The notes: generated from the sequence alone by a model not told the origin. A stretch of 64,000 nucleotides of DNA from Prochlorococcus marinus str. MIT 0912 (GCF_027359595.1 NZ_CP114783.1:1426001-1490000); one strand, 5' to 3'. Counted from the first letter of the stretch, positions 44,354-54,121 are shown. Program-made: numbers and translations.

Positions 44354-44415
44354 ATTCAAAGTGTTGCCATTTCATTTCTATTCATTTTTAGATCATTCAC
44401 TAATTTATTTTTAAA

Positions 44416-46065
44416 GTGTTTTCTACAGAATTTAGCCAACTTACAGTTAAGTTAAACTCACCTTTTACTGATCAGAAACCAGGTACTTCTGGATTAAGAA
44501 AAAGTACTTTGCAGTTCGAAGAGGCTCATTACCTGGAGAGTTTTATTGAATCAATCTTTTGTTCCCTGCCTGGGGTGCAAGGAGGTATTTTGGTTGTGGG
44601 AGGTGATGGTAGATATGGCAACAAAAGAGCGATTGATATTATTGTTAGGATGGCAGCTGCACATGGAATTCAAAAAGTCATAACAACCGTAGACGGGATT
44701 TTGTCGACCCCTGCGGCTTCAAATTTGATTCGAATAAATAAAGCAATAGGTGGAATTATATTATCTGCTAGTCACAATCCAGGTGGACTTAAAGGTGATT
44801 TTGGCGTCAAGCTAAATGGTTCAAATGGCGGACCTGCCTCAGAATCTCTAACTGATGAAATTTATAATTACTCCAAGAACCTTAAAGAATATAAGATCAT
44901 AAAATGTCAATCAAATAATTCTTTTTCACGTGGTAAATATAAATTAGCTTCAATGGTTGTCGAGATCATTGATGGAATAGACGATTACATAAATTTAATG
45001 AAAGAAATTTTTGATTTTGATTTGATTAGTTCCCATATCAACAAAGATTTTCCGATTGTTTTTGATGCACTAAATGCCGTAACCGGTCCATATGCAAAGC
45101 GTCTTTTTGTTGATCATTTAGGAGCTAATGCAGAAACAGTAAGGAATGGAATACCTTTGGAAGATTTTGGAGGTCTTCATCCTGATCCAAATTTGACTTA
45201 TGCAAAAGATCTTGCTGATTTGCTTTTAAAAGGTAATTTATTTTCTTTCGGAGCAGCATGTGATGGGGATGGCGATAGAAATATGATTTTGGGACGTAGT
45301 TGCTTTGTAAATCCTAGTGATAGCCTTGCGATTTTAACTGCTAATTACGATTGTGTACCAGGATATGCCAAAGGTTTATCGGGGGTCGCTCGTTCCATGC
45401 CTACGAGCTCAGCTGTAGATGTTGTTGCAAAACATTTAGGGATAAATTGTTTCGAAACTCCTACTGGATGGAAATTCTTTGGCAATCTTTTGGACGCTAA
45501 TAAAATTACTCTGTGTGGAGAGGAGAGCTTTGGAACTGGAAGTGATCATGTAAGAGAGAAAGATGGATTATGGGCTGTTCTCTTTTGGTTGCAGATACTT
45601 GCGTCAAAGAAAAAATCAGTTTCTGAGATAATGAAGAATCATTGGCTATTTTATGGTCGCCATTACTATTCTCGGCATGATTATGAATCTATTCCATCTG
45701 ACGTTGCAAATTCTCTTTATTCCAGACTGAGGAATATGCTTCCCACTTTGATAGATCAATCTTTTGCTGGAAGAACAGTGCAAAATGCTGACGATTTTAG
45801 CTACACAGATCCAGTTGATGGTTCAATTACGCTTAATCAAGGTTTGAGGATTTTATTAGACGATGGTAGTCGAGTGTTAGTGAGACTTTCTGGTACTGGC
45901 ACTCAAGGAGCTACGTTGAGAGTTTACTTTGAAAGCTATGTTCCTAGTGATGGTGATATCACTCAAGATCCTCAGTTAGCTTTGGATCCGTTAATTAAAA
46001 GTATCGATTCTCTAGCTGAGATTTCAAAACGAACAGGCATGTCCACTCCGACAGTTATTACGTAG
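44416..46065 (+). CDS. pgm: Phosphoglucomutase (alpha-D-glucose phosphate specific)
   Basis: 549 aa from GTG at 44416, normal for the pgm/phosphoglucomutase-1 type. Active-site loop L-S-A-S-H-N-P-G-G contains the phosphorylated serine; D-G-D-G-D-R binds Mg2+; G-E-E-S-F-G is the sugar-binding loop; R-L-S-G-T-G-T-Q-G-A-T is the phosphate-binding loop. It converts glucose-1-P and glucose-6-P in glycogen and sugar-nucleotide metabolism. Cytoplasmic. Confidence 0.95.
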   Translation: MFSTEFSQLTVKLNSPFTDQKPGTSGLRKSTLQFEEAHYLESFIESIFCSLPGVQGGILVVGGDGRYGNKRAIDIIVRMAAAHGIQKVITTVDGILSTPAASNLIRINKAIGGIILSASHNPGGLKGDFGVKLNGSNGGPASESLTDEIYNYSKNLKEYKIIKCQSNNSFSRGKYKLASMVVEIIDGIDDYINLMKEIFDFDLISSHINKDFPIVFDALNAVTGPYAKRLFVDHLGANAETVRNGIPLEDFGGLHPDPNLTYAKDLADLLLKGNLFSFGAACDGDGDRNMILGRSCFVNPSDSLAILTANYDCVPGYAKGLSGVARSMPTSSAVDVVAKHLGINCFETPTGWKFFGNLLDANKITLCGEESFGTGSDHVREKDGLWAVLFWLQILASKKKSVSEIMKNHWLFYGRHYYSRHDYESIPSDVANSLYSRLRNMLPTLIDQSFAGRTVQNADDFSYTDPVDGSITLNQGLRILLDDGSRVLVRLSGTGTQGATLRVYFESYVPSDGDITQDPQLALDPLIKSIDSLAEISKRTGMSTPTVIT

Positions 46066-46153
46066 ATAAAAAATCTTTCAATTTGAAACCATCAAAACGA
46101 CGTTATAAGTTATTTTTTACTTTTAAAGTGTCAAAAATGCTTGTTTATTAGTT

Positions 46154-48361
46154 TTGGCCAAAGATCTATTTGATTTTAATGGTGAACAGCTAATAAAGAA
46201 GAATGCTCCTTTAGCTGATCGCTTAAGGCCTCAAACACTTGATGAATTTGTTGGTCAAGATCACATTCTTGCTCAAGGACGTTTATTGAGACGTTCAATT
46301 ATTGCTGATAAAGTAGGCAATTTATTGCTTTATGGACCGCCTGGAGTTGGTAAGACTACTTTAGCTAGGATTATCGCCTTAAATACTCTGTCTCACTTTA
46401 GTATCGTAAATGCAGCATTGGCTGGCATTAAGGATTTGAGATCTGAGATTGAGTCCGCAATTGATAGGTTAAACAAATATGGTAAACGAACGATTTTATT
46501 TATTGATGAGGTTCATAGATTTAATACTGCTCAACAAGATGCTTTATTACCTTGGGTTGAAAATGGAACTTTGACCCTGATTGGGGCGACAACGGAAAAT
46601 CCATATTTTGAAGTCAATAAAGCTTTGGTAAGCAGATCTAGATTATTTCGGTTGAATAGTCTAAATACGACAGCATTACATCAATTGCTGCAACGAGCTT
46701 TGAATGATAAGGAAAGGGGGTATGGGTTGAAATTAATCAATTTAACTAGTGAAGCTGCGGATCATTTGGTTGATGTGTCTAATGGTGATGCACGGGTTCT
46801 GCTTAATGCGCTTGAACTTGCTGTAGACAGCACTATTGCAAATCAAGATAGTTCAATATTTATTGATCTCGAGATTGCTGAGGATTCAATTCAAGAACGA
46901 GCGGTTTTATACGACAAACAAGGTGATGCTCATTTTGATACGATCAGCGCTTTTATTAAGTCATTACGAGGCTCGGATCCAGATGCGGCATTGTTTTGGC
47001 TGGCTCGAATGTTGGAGGCTGGAGAAAATCCACGCTTCATTTTTAGACGTATGCTCATCGCTGCAGGAGAGGATATTGGTCTCGCTGATCCCAATGCAAT
47101 TGTCATAGTTGAGTCATGCGCGGCGGCTTTTGATCGAATAGGTCTGCCAGAGGGTATTTATCCACTAGCTCAGGCAACCTTGTACTTAGCTGCCACTGAG
47201 AAAAGCAATAGTGTGAAGGCTATTTTTAAGGCAGTTCAGAAAGTTAAAGATTCCCAAAAGCAAAATGTTCCGTCTCATCTTAAAGATGCAAATCGAGATC
47301 AAGAAGCATTTGGAGATGGCCTGGGTTACAGCTATCCTCACTCATTTTCAAAAAATTGGGTACCTCAGCAATATTTACCAGATAGTTTGCTAAACGAGAA
47401 TTTTTGGGAGCCAACTGAACATGGATGGGAAGGGCAAAGACGATCTCTTTTGAATGAGAGACGATCTGAACAGTTAGCTTCATTAGTTGAAGTTGAGCAA
47501 CAAAATCCTTTAACTATTACATCTGGAAAAGTTGATAGTGATTTGGAGAAATGGTTATCTCGCCAAGTTTTGCAAGAGGGAGAACGATTAAAAAACTTGA
47601 TGACTAAATTATGGTCGGGTATTACTTGGAGAAAAAATCATAGAGTTTTAGTTTTAGAACCTAGTTCTTTGCTTTGGTCTTTAAGGCCTTTAAGAGAGAC
47701 ATCTGAAGGGGGAGTTGTTTTGGCTGTTTCAGAAGATAATCAGCCAAGATTATTAGCTGAATTAGAAGTTTTAGCGCCAATGGAGCGACCTGTTTTAATT
47801 GATTCAAAAGTTGAATCAATTAAAAAATTAGAACACAATCTCAAATTTGAGGTGATTGGAGGAAGGATTCCATGGAAAGTTTTTTCTGAAATAAATTTTA
47901 TGGAATTGTGGCCGATTCTTACTGAGAAATGTACAGAGAATGCAGAATTAAGTTTAATTATAAGTAACCCATGCTCTGGTCCTGCACTTTCTTTAAAGGA
48001 AAGTTTAGAGGATGATAGTAATAAGAACAATACTGATTTTTCATTGTTGAGTGATTTAATTTGCAAAGAAGATAATTGGTTAAATAAGCAAGATCATAAA
48101 AAGAAATTTATTCTAAGATTAGAAAAATTAGGCTGGAATATTTCTTTTGAAGAATGGACTGAGTTTGTATATCAAAAAGTTGATAGTTCTACAATTAAAA
48201 GATGGCTTGATGAAGGAAGTGAATATAGAGAAATCATTCTAAAAGATTGTAAGGAAGAAACATTAGATCGATGGCAGAAATTATTTAAAAGATTGGAAGG
48301 CCAGACTATAAAACAGAAACTTCTACATACTAAATATATTGCCAAAAGAATAATTAATTAA
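46154..48361 (+). CDS. rarA: RarA/MgsA-type AAA ATPase fused to a C-terminal methyltransferase-like domain
   Basis: 735 aa from TTG at 46154. Residues about 1-430 are RarA: Walker A L-Y-G-P-P-G-V-G-K-T-T, Walker B I-L-F-I-D-E-V-H-R-F-N, sensor 1 I-G-A-T-T-E-N-P, and the later G-E-D-I-G-L-A-D-P. RarA works at stalled replication forks and is related to clamp loaders. After a linker near residue 460 comes about 270 residues unlike RarA (V-L-V-L-E-P-S-S-L-L-W-S-L-R-P), resembling a Rossmann/methyltransferase fold without a clear AdoMet motif. Such fusions occur in cyanobacteria; the role of the extension is unknown. Its end overlaps the convergent phosphopantetheinyl transferase by eight bases. 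Confidence 0.85.
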   Translation: MAKDLFDFNGEQLIKKNAPLADRLRPQTLDEFVGQDHILAQGRLLRRSIIADKVGNLLLYGPPGVGKTTLARIIALNTLSHFSIVNAALAGIKDLRSEIESAIDRLNKYGKRTILFIDEVHRFNTAQQDALLPWVENGTLTLIGATTENPYFEVNKALVSRSRLFRLNSLNTTALHQLLQRALNDKERGYGLKLINLTSEAADHLVDVSNGDARVLLNALELAVDSTIANQDSSIFIDLEIAEDSIQERAVLYDKQGDAHFDTISAFIKSLRGSDPDAALFWLARMLEAGENPRFIFRRMLIAAGEDIGLADPNAIVIVESCAAAFDRIGLPEGIYPLAQATLYLAATEKSNSVKAIFKAVQKVKDSQKQNVPSHLKDANRDQEAFGDGLGYSYPHSFSKNWVPQQYLPDSLLNENFWEPTEHGWEGQRRSLLNERRSEQLASLVEVEQQNPLTITSGKVDSDLEKWLSRQVLQEGERLKNLMTKLWSGITWRKNHRVLVLEPSSLLWSLRPLRETSEGGVVLAVSEDNQPRLLAELEVLAPMERPVLIDSKVESIKKLEHNLKFEVIGGRIPWKVFSEINFMELWPILTEKCTENAELSLIISNPCSGPALSLKESLEDDSNKNNTDFSLLSDLICKEDNWLNKQDHKKKFILRLEKLGWNISFEEWTEFVYQKVDSSTIKRWLDEGSEYREIILKDCKEETLDRWQKLFKRLEGQTIKQKLLHTKYIAKRIIN

Positions 48362-49010
48362 GGCAAATTATTGGTTCTTTTGTTAAGGAGTCTTCATCTA
48401 ATGCAATCGCATAATTCCACTGATCATAAATTCGTTCGTAAATTTTTACTTTATGTCCAAGTCTTTGATGATATGCAAATAATGATTTATTTTCCCAAAT
48501 CCATTGATTTATATTAGTTGCTATTTTTCCACTCTGCCATTTGATTGCGGCTTCTTTTACTACCCATCTTTTTAGTACTATTTCTTTAGCTTGACTTGGC
48601 GTTAAATATTCTATTTCGCTATTTTCATCTTGAGTGAAAAAGCGTTTGGACAATTTATGAGCATGAAACTGTCTATCCTTTCTTTCTATATCTACACCAA
48701 TTTTTGTTGAAGACCATCCTATTAATAACGCATCAGAACAGTGGCTCATGCTGATATGACCCAATCCCTCCGCCAATAAAGGTGGTTTCCCAGGTTCGGC
48801 TTTAAGAGGGATCTCTAGAGGTTCTAAGCCAGTTATGTTGGACATGACATGTCTAAGGCAGCCTCTAGAAAAGTGGTAATTCAATGCTCTTCTTGGGGTT
48901 AAATTGTTAACCCATTTTTTCTCTTCGCTGCTTATGGGTAAAAGTTTTGATGGCATTAAAAAAAGCCAAAGACCTAGTACGCTTTTATTGTTTATTTGAG
49001 TAGTAATCAT
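48354..49010 (-). CDS. 4'-phosphopantetheinyl transferase (Sfp type)
   Basis: About 218 aa from ATG at 49008-49010, or 230 from an in-frame ATG at 49046. Key motifs are G-V-D-I-E-R (Mg2+-binding D and E) and W-V-V-K-E-A-A-I-K-W (the W-x-x-K-E-A motif). R-R-A-L-N-Y-H-F-S-R-G precedes them. It transfers phosphopantetheine from CoA to acyl or other carrier proteins. In Prochlorococcus it is the likely activator of ACP. The coaX gene for CoA synthesis lies 450 bases away. Start codon shares CATG with the divergent bcp. Confidence 0.9.
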   Translation of the reverse strand: MITTQINNKSVLGLWLFLMPSKLLPISSEEKKWVNNLTPRRALNYHFSRGCLRHVMSNITGLEPLEIPLKAEPGKPPLLAEGLGHISMSHCSDALLIGWSSTKIGVDIERKDRQFHAHKLSKRFFTQDENSEIEYLTPSQAKEIVLKRWVVKEAAIKWQSGKIATNINQWIWENKSLFAYHQRLGHKVKIYERIYDQWNYAIALDEDSLTKEPIICLN

Positions 49011-49476
49011 GACTCTCTGTATAGGCGATTCTGCACCAAATTTCACTCTCCCTAATCAAGATGGTGTTGATACCAGTCTCACATCATTCAAGGGGTCGAG
49101 AGTTGTAATTTATTTTTATCCAAAAGATGATACTCCTGGCTGCACTAAAGAAGCTTGCAGCTTTAGAGATAGTTGGGACCTTTTTGAATCAAACAATATT
49201 AAAGTTTTAGGCATTAGTAAGGATGCCTCGAAGTCGCATATAAAATTCATTGATAAACATAAACTGCCATTTATACTTTTAACTGATAATGAGCCTTGTC
49301 CTGTTGCGGCATCATACGAAAGTTATGGCTTGAAGAAATTTATGGGTAGAGAGTATTATGGAATGATGAGACATACTTTTGTTATAGATAAAGATGGGAA
49401 AATAGAATTAATCTATTTAAAAGTAAAATCAGCAAATATGGCTAATCAAATTTTAAATGATCTTAAATTGAATTAA
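49009..49476 (+). CDS. bcp: Peroxiredoxin Q/BCP
   Basis: 155 aa. It starts M-T-L-C-I-G-D-S-A-P-N-F-T-L-P-N-Q-D-G as expected. The peroxidatic Cys lies in D-D-T-P-G-C-T-K-E-A-C-S-F, and the second Cys five residues later is the resolving Cys of the BCP subtype. Later H-T-F-V-I-D-K-D-G-K matches the family end. It reduces peroxides with thioredoxin. The 3' end overlaps convergent coaX by 14 bases. Confidence 0.95.
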   Translation: MTLCIGDSAPNFTLPNQDGVDTSLTSFKGSRVVIYFYPKDDTPGCTKEACSFRDSWDLFESNNIKVLGISKDASKSHIKFIDKHKLPFILLTDNEPCPVAASYESYGLKKFMGREYYGMMRHTFVIDKDGKIELIYLKVKSANMANQILNDLKLN

Positions 49477-50164
49477 TTTTTTGGTCTATATCAATCATTC
49501 CTTCTAGAACTAGATTCGGACAATAATTTATATCAATATTTGTCTTTTTAAGTTCGTTTAATATAATTGGAGCATCACCTCCGCACATCCATATTGGTAA
49601 TTTTGTTTCCTCTAACAATTTTATGATTAATCCTAATAATCCATTTATTGCACCTTTGATCATTGCATCTTTAGTCTCATGTTGAAATGTTTCTATTGGG
49701 ATTGTCTTGATGACTGGATTTTCTAAATTTAATGAACCATTTGCCATAGAAGATAGTTGAAGTCTTAATCCAGAAATTAATTGCCCTCCTGCGAATACAC
49801 CTTTTTTTGTTATTTTTGTGACGCTCATGATTGTGCCTGCATCAATAACAATTAAGCCTTGCTCTTTGCTTGTGAAAGATGATTGCTTTTTATAAGCACT
49901 CCATGAAGCTAGAGCTCTATCAATCCCTAAATAAGGTGGAAGATTGATGAGTGGAACATCATCTAAATTTATTTTATTTGAAGGGCATAATTTAATTTTC
50001 TCAGGGACGGAACCAACTGAGGCCCAAGTTAATTGAGAATAATCCTTATCTTTAAATTCGATGGGATTTGGCGAGGTATGAAAATATTTCCAATCTTTTT
50101 TTCTCTTGCTGGCCCAATGCCATCTTGTATTCCCAATCATTAAATAATTTTTTTCTGAAAACAC
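49463..50164 (-). CDS. coaX: Type III pantothenate kinase
   Basis: 233 aa. Recognised by I-G-N-T-R-W-H-W-A near the N-terminus (the D-x-G-N-T phosphate loop), V-I-D-A-G-T (catalytic), and G-G-Q-L-I-S-G-L-R-L-Q. The first loop reads L-M-I-G-N-T, so the usual Asp is replaced, and the P of the G-G-x-x-x-P-G motif is a Ser. It phosphorylates pantothenate to begin CoA synthesis. Downstream of cysH with three bases between, so co-transcribed. Confidence 0.85.
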   Translation of the reverse strand: MFSEKNYLMIGNTRWHWASKRKKDWKYFHTSPNPIEFKDKDYSQLTWASVGSVPEKIKLCPSNKINLDDVPLINLPPYLGIDRALASWSAYKKQSSFTSKEQGLIVIDAGTIMSVTKITKKGVFAGGQLISGLRLQLSSMANGSLNLENPVIKTIPIETFQHETKDAMIKGAINGLLGLIIKLLEETKLPIWMCGGDAPIILNELKKTNIDINYCPNLVLEGMIDIDQKINSI

Positions 50165-50167
50165 CAG

Positions 50168-50959
50168 CTATATCCCTTCTCCTAAAAAATTATTTTCATC
50201 AACATGAATACCACACTCTTCACTGACTCCTCCAAATCTTGTTGATCTTCCTTTGGAATTATTATTTTCAGCTACGCTTGAATGCCAATCTCCGACAGTA
50301 GAATAGCCTTTTTCAAATAAAGGGTGTTGAGGTAAATCATTATTTTCCATGTAATAGAAAATATCTTTCTTAGTCCAGTTTAATAGTGGTCGGAGAGTTA
50401 AACGTTCTCTGATGTAATCAATATGTGACATGGATTCTCTGTTTTTGGTTTGACCTTTTCGAACTCCGCTAGCCCAACAAAGAGTGTCGAGTTCTGATAA
50501 GACATTTTCTAAAGGTTCAATTTTTCGTATTTGGTGATATTTGTTTAGATCTCTGAGTTCGCCTGTTTCCCAAAGTTTTCCATATATTGCTTCCATCCTG
50601 GCCGGTGAGATAGAGCTTTGGGCTACGATTAAATCTAATTCGAATAGTTTTGTTAGTTCTTCTGCATAGTTATAAGTTTCTTTAGGTAGATAACCAGTAT
50701 CTATCCAAATTACCTTTGGTTTTTTTCTAGATTTTAAAGCCACTGTCATATGAAGTAAAACCGCAGATTGGATTCCAAAACTGGTTGTTAAAACAAATTT
50801 CTCATCAAATTTCTCATGGGCCCATTGAAGTTGATCTGGAGCAGCAAGTTTTTCAAGATATTTACTTGTTGCATCAATTGATTCCACCAGAAAAGGTTGA
50901 GCGAAGTTAGTTGATTCTCTCAAATCATCGGTGTAACTGTCTTGGGATTCTTTCTGCAT
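50168..50959 (-). CDS. cysH: Phosphoadenylylsulfate (PAPS) reductase
   Basis: 263 aa. Nucleotide-binding region T-T-S-F-G-I-Q-S-A-V-L-L-H, then V-I-W-I-D-T-G-Y-L-P-K-E-T-Y, C-W-A-S-G-V-R-K-G-Q, and the C-terminal E-E-C-G-I-H with the catalytic Cys. The CC...CxxC set of Fe-S APS reductases is absent, so the PAPS-using, thioredoxin-dependent type is indicated. It makes sulfite for cysteine synthesis. Starts 71 bases from the divergent NADH dehydrogenase gene. Confidence 0.93.
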   Translation of the reverse strand: MQKESQDSYTDDLRESTNFAQPFLVESIDATSKYLEKLAAPDQLQWAHEKFDEKFVLTTSFGIQSAVLLHMTVALKSRKKPKVIWIDTGYLPKETYNYAEELTKLFELDLIVAQSSISPARMEAIYGKLWETGELRDLNKYHQIRKIEPLENVLSELDTLCWASGVRKGQTKNRESMSHIDYIRERLTLRPLLNWTKKDIFYYMENNDLPQHPLFEKGYSTVGDWHSSVAENNNSKGRSTRFGGVSEECGIHVDENNFLGEGI

Positions 50960-51030
50960 ATTTGAGAATTGAATGCCGAATCGGTCAAAGTTTGTTTAGG
51001 GTCTCTAAAATAATCTTAAATCTAGTCCAT

Positions 51031-52233
51031 ATGGACTTGAACAATTTGAAAACTGACCCAATAGTTGTTGTAGGTGGTGGCTTCGGAGGACTGGCTACTG
51101 TTCAAGCTTTGTTAGCCAAGTTAGATGGAACTTCAGTGATTTTGATTGATGAAGGCAATAGATTTCTTTTTAAGCCATTGCTTTATGAGTTATTAAGCGG
51201 TGAGCTTCAATTATGGGAGGTGGCACCTCAGTATTCTGATTTAGCGTCAGAATTAGGATTTATTTTTTTACAAGAACGTGTAGTTGAGATTGATGAAATA
51301 GCACAAAAGTTAGTTACTTCCTCTGAGATTGAAATCAATTATTCTCAACTTGTAATTAGCACAGGAGTGACAACTAATTATTCCTTGCTAGAAAATTTAC
51401 AAGACTATGCTTCTGGCTTTTCTAATTTAAATGACTTTCGAATACTTAAAAAGTTAATAACTAACATAAATAATTCTTCTGAATATACTAATCCTATAGT
51501 GATTGCTGGAGCTGGTCCAACTGGAGTTGAGCTTGCATGTAAAATTTCTGATTTAATAAAAGATCGGGTTGAAATATATTTAGTTGATAAAGGAGATAAA
51601 ATTCTACCTACTTGTAAATCATTTAATAGAGAAAAAGCAATCGAAGCAATACGTAAGAGAAATATTAGAGTTTATTTAGACTATTATATAAATTCTGTTG
51701 ATAAAAATTTTTTAGAACTTTATAGTACTGATAATGAAACAAACAATTTCATTAAAATTGATTATTCTAATCTATTATGGACTGCAGGATTAAAACCTTC
51801 AAAATCAAGATTTTTACATCATTTTTTGAATGACAATCTGAAGATTAAAGTAAATAAGTTTATGCAAATGGATGAATATAAAAATATTTTTTTCGTTGGA
51901 GATATCACATTTTGTGAAAATGCCCCTTTCCCTTCTTCTGCGCAAGTTGCAATGCAGCAAGGTTCTTTAGTGGCTCAAAATATTATTTCTTTAAGGAAGG
52001 GAAATGATCTTAAACCATTCCAATTTGAAGATCTTGGAGAAATGTTGAGTCTTGGCATTGGTAATGCATCTATTACTGGATATGGAATCACCTTGGCAGG
52101 ACCTCTTGCATTTGAAATTAGGCGTTTTGCATATCTAATGAGAATGCCAGGGTTTCTTCTATCGTTTAAATCGTCTGGTTCATGGTTATTTAGTAAAAAA
52201 ATAATTAATCATTTATTATCTCAATCTCCTTAG
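51031..52233 (+). CDS. Type II NAD(P)H dehydrogenase
   Basis: 400 aa from ATG at 51031 (an earlier in-frame start would run into the cysH region without family match). FAD motif V-V-V-G-G-G-F-G-G at the N-terminus; NAD(P)H motif V-I-A-G-A-G-P-T-G-V-E-L; then W-T-A-G-L-K-P and F-V-G-D-I-T. A C-terminal amphipathic helix (about 330-400) should attach it to the membrane. It oxidises NAD(P)H and reduces quinone without proton pumping. Typical cyanobacterial Ndb. Confidence 0.92.
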   Translation: MDLNNLKTDPIVVVGGGFGGLATVQALLAKLDGTSVILIDEGNRFLFKPLLYELLSGELQLWEVAPQYSDLASELGFIFLQERVVEIDEIAQKLVTSSEIEINYSQLVISTGVTTNYSLLENLQDYASGFSNLNDFRILKKLITNINNSSEYTNPIVIAGAGPTGVELACKISDLIKDRVEIYLVDKGDKILPTCKSFNREKAIEAIRKRNIRVYLDYYINSVDKNFLELYSTDNETNNFIKIDYSNLLWTAGLKPSKSRFLHHFLNDNLKIKVNKFMQMDEYKNIFFVGDITFCENAPFPSSAQVAMQQGSLVAQNIISLRKGNDLKPFQFEDLGEMLSLGIGNASITGYGITLAGPLAFEIRRFAYLMRMPGFLLSFKSSGSWLFSKKIINHLLSQSP

Positions 52234-52303
52234 CTCCTTTACGCAGTAGTCTTAAAATTAATACTTGGACAGAGTCAGTTGAAAAGGTTATTAATTAAAT
52301 AAT

Positions 52304-54121
52304 ATGAATGAGATATTAACTGTTTTTGAAAATCCAAAAGCTGTCATAACTTTGGCAGTGTTAATTAGTGCAGTTTGTTTATTTATAAGTAGTGCTCTGG
52401 CTCCTGAACTGACTGGACTTTTGAGTGTTGCATTATTAATGGCAACAGGAGTTCTTTCTCCTCAAAAAGCATTGGCTGGTTTTGGAAGCCCTGCTTTGAT
52501 TACATTGATGGGCTTATTTGCTGTTTCTGCTGCACTTTTTAAAAGTGGAGCTCTTGATCGTTTAAGAGAGTTAATAGCTTCTGAAAGTATTCGAACTCCG
52601 CGCAGGTTAATAGCTTTACTTGGTTTGGTTGTTGCTCCTGTGTCAGGCGTTGTTCCTAATACTCCAGTGGTTGCTTCGCTTTTACCAGTTATTGAGGCTT
52701 GGTGTATAAAGCGAAAATTATCTCCTTCTCGTGTTTTGCTGCCACTATCTTTCGCTACGGTTTTAGGTGGCACTTTAACTCTTTTGGGGAGTTCAGTAAA
52801 TTTGTTAGTGAGCGATATTAGCGATCAACTTGGCTACGGTCCTTTTGATCTTTTCACTTTCACTTCAATAGGTATACCTATATGGTTGCTTGGGACGGCT
52901 TATATGTTGTTAGCTCCTCAATCTCTACTACCGGATAGAGGAAGAATTAGTTCAGAGTATGGAGGTAGTTCGGATCAAACTGGTTATTTTACGGAGGTTA
53001 CAATTCCTTCTGGTTCCGAATTGGTTGGGAACTCCTTGAGGAATAGTCGGTTACAAAGAAGATTTGATGTCGATGTTTTAGAAATACAGCGAGAGAATGA
53101 GAGGCTTTTACCACCTTTGGCTGATCGAATAATTCAATCTGGAGATCGCTTATTGATAAGAATTACACGCTCAGATCTTTTGCGTTTAAAACAAGAACAT
53201 ACAGTTCAATTAACTAAAAATTTAAATACTGAAAAGAATTTTTTTCTATCCAATACTGATGAAGGCCAACAAACTGTAGAGGTCCTTTTGCCAGCTGGCT
53301 CAACCTTGGCTGGAGCGAGTTTGCGAGAATTACGATTTAGGCAAAGGCATAATGCAACTGTTTTAGCTTTAAGACGAGGGCAGCAAACTGTTCAAGAAAG
53401 ATTGGGACAAGCAATTTTAAGAGAGGGGGATGTACTACTTCTTCAAGCACCTAGAGATTCAATTAGAGGATTGCAAGATAGTAATGATCTACTCGTTTTA
53501 GATCAATTTGATAATGATCTACCAACTGTCACAAGAAAACCCATAGCAATTGGTATCGCCATTGCTATGTTGATTCTTCCTTCACTCACTGATTTGCCTC
53601 TGGTTGCTTCGGTTTTATTGGCAGTAATTGGAATGGTTTGGGGTGGATGTTTAAGGCCCGCAGAGGTTCAAAGATCAATTCGACTTGATGTAATTCTTTT
53701 GCTTGGATCTCTCTCTAGTTTTAGTGTCGCAATGCAAAACACAGGCCTTGCAGATGCTTTTGCGAATATTTTAATTTTTATATTGAAAGACCTATCTACT
53801 TATTCCGCTTTACTAGTAATTTTTCTCTCGACTACAATATTCACTCAATTTGTCAGTAACGCCGCTTCAGTAGCTCTTTTGGCACCAATTGCTGTTCAAC
53901 TGGCTCCAAGTATGGGTCTACCTCCTTTGGCTTTATTGATAACAGTTCTTTTTGGGGCTAGTCAATCTTTTCTTACTCCTATGGGTTACCAGACAAACCT
54001 TATGGTATTTGGACCTGGGCGTTATCAGTTCTTAGATGTCACTAGATACGGAGCTGGGTTGACCATCTTAATGACGTTTCTTGTTCCTGGGTTGATTTTG
54101 CTAAAGTATGGTATTTCTTAA
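52304..54121 (+). CDS. SLC13-type anion/sodium symporter with two RCK-C (TrkA-C) domains
   Basis: 605 aa. About ten membrane helices in two blocks (residues about 15-215 and 410-605). Between them are two cytoplasmic TrkA-C units (V-T-I-P-S-G-S-E-L-V-G-N-S-L-R and V-L-L-P-A-G-S-T-L-A-G-A-S-L-R). The membrane part has P-N-T-P-V-V-A and S-N-A-A-S-V-A-L-L-A-P as in SLC13/DASS carriers. The substrate may be sulfate, dicarboxylate or similar; ligand-binding RCK domains suggest regulation. It precedes ktrB and ktrA on the same strand. Confidence 0.85.
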   Translation: MNEILTVFENPKAVITLAVLISAVCLFISSALAPELTGLLSVALLMATGVLSPQKALAGFGSPALITLMGLFAVSAALFKSGALDRLRELIASESIRTPRRLIALLGLVVAPVSGVVPNTPVVASLLPVIEAWCIKRKLSPSRVLLPLSFATVLGGTLTLLGSSVNLLVSDISDQLGYGPFDLFTFTSIGIPIWLLGTAYMLLAPQSLLPDRGRISSEYGGSSDQTGYFTEVTIPSGSELVGNSLRNSRLQRRFDVDVLEIQRENERLLPPLADRIIQSGDRLLIRITRSDLLRLKQEHTVQLTKNLNTEKNFFLSNTDEGQQTVEVLLPAGSTLAGASLRELRFRQRHNATVLALRRGQQTVQERLGQAILREGDVLLLQAPRDSIRGLQDSNDLLVLDQFDNDLPTVTRKPIAIGIAIAMLILPSLTDLPLVASVLLAVIGMVWGGCLRPAEVQRSIRLDVILLLGSLSSFSVAMQNTGLADAFANILIFILKDLSTYSALLVIFLSTTIFTQFVSNAASVALLAPIAVQLAPSMGLPPLALLITVLFGASQSFLTPMGYQTNLMVFGPGRYQFLDVTRYGAGLTILMTFLVPGLILLKYGIS

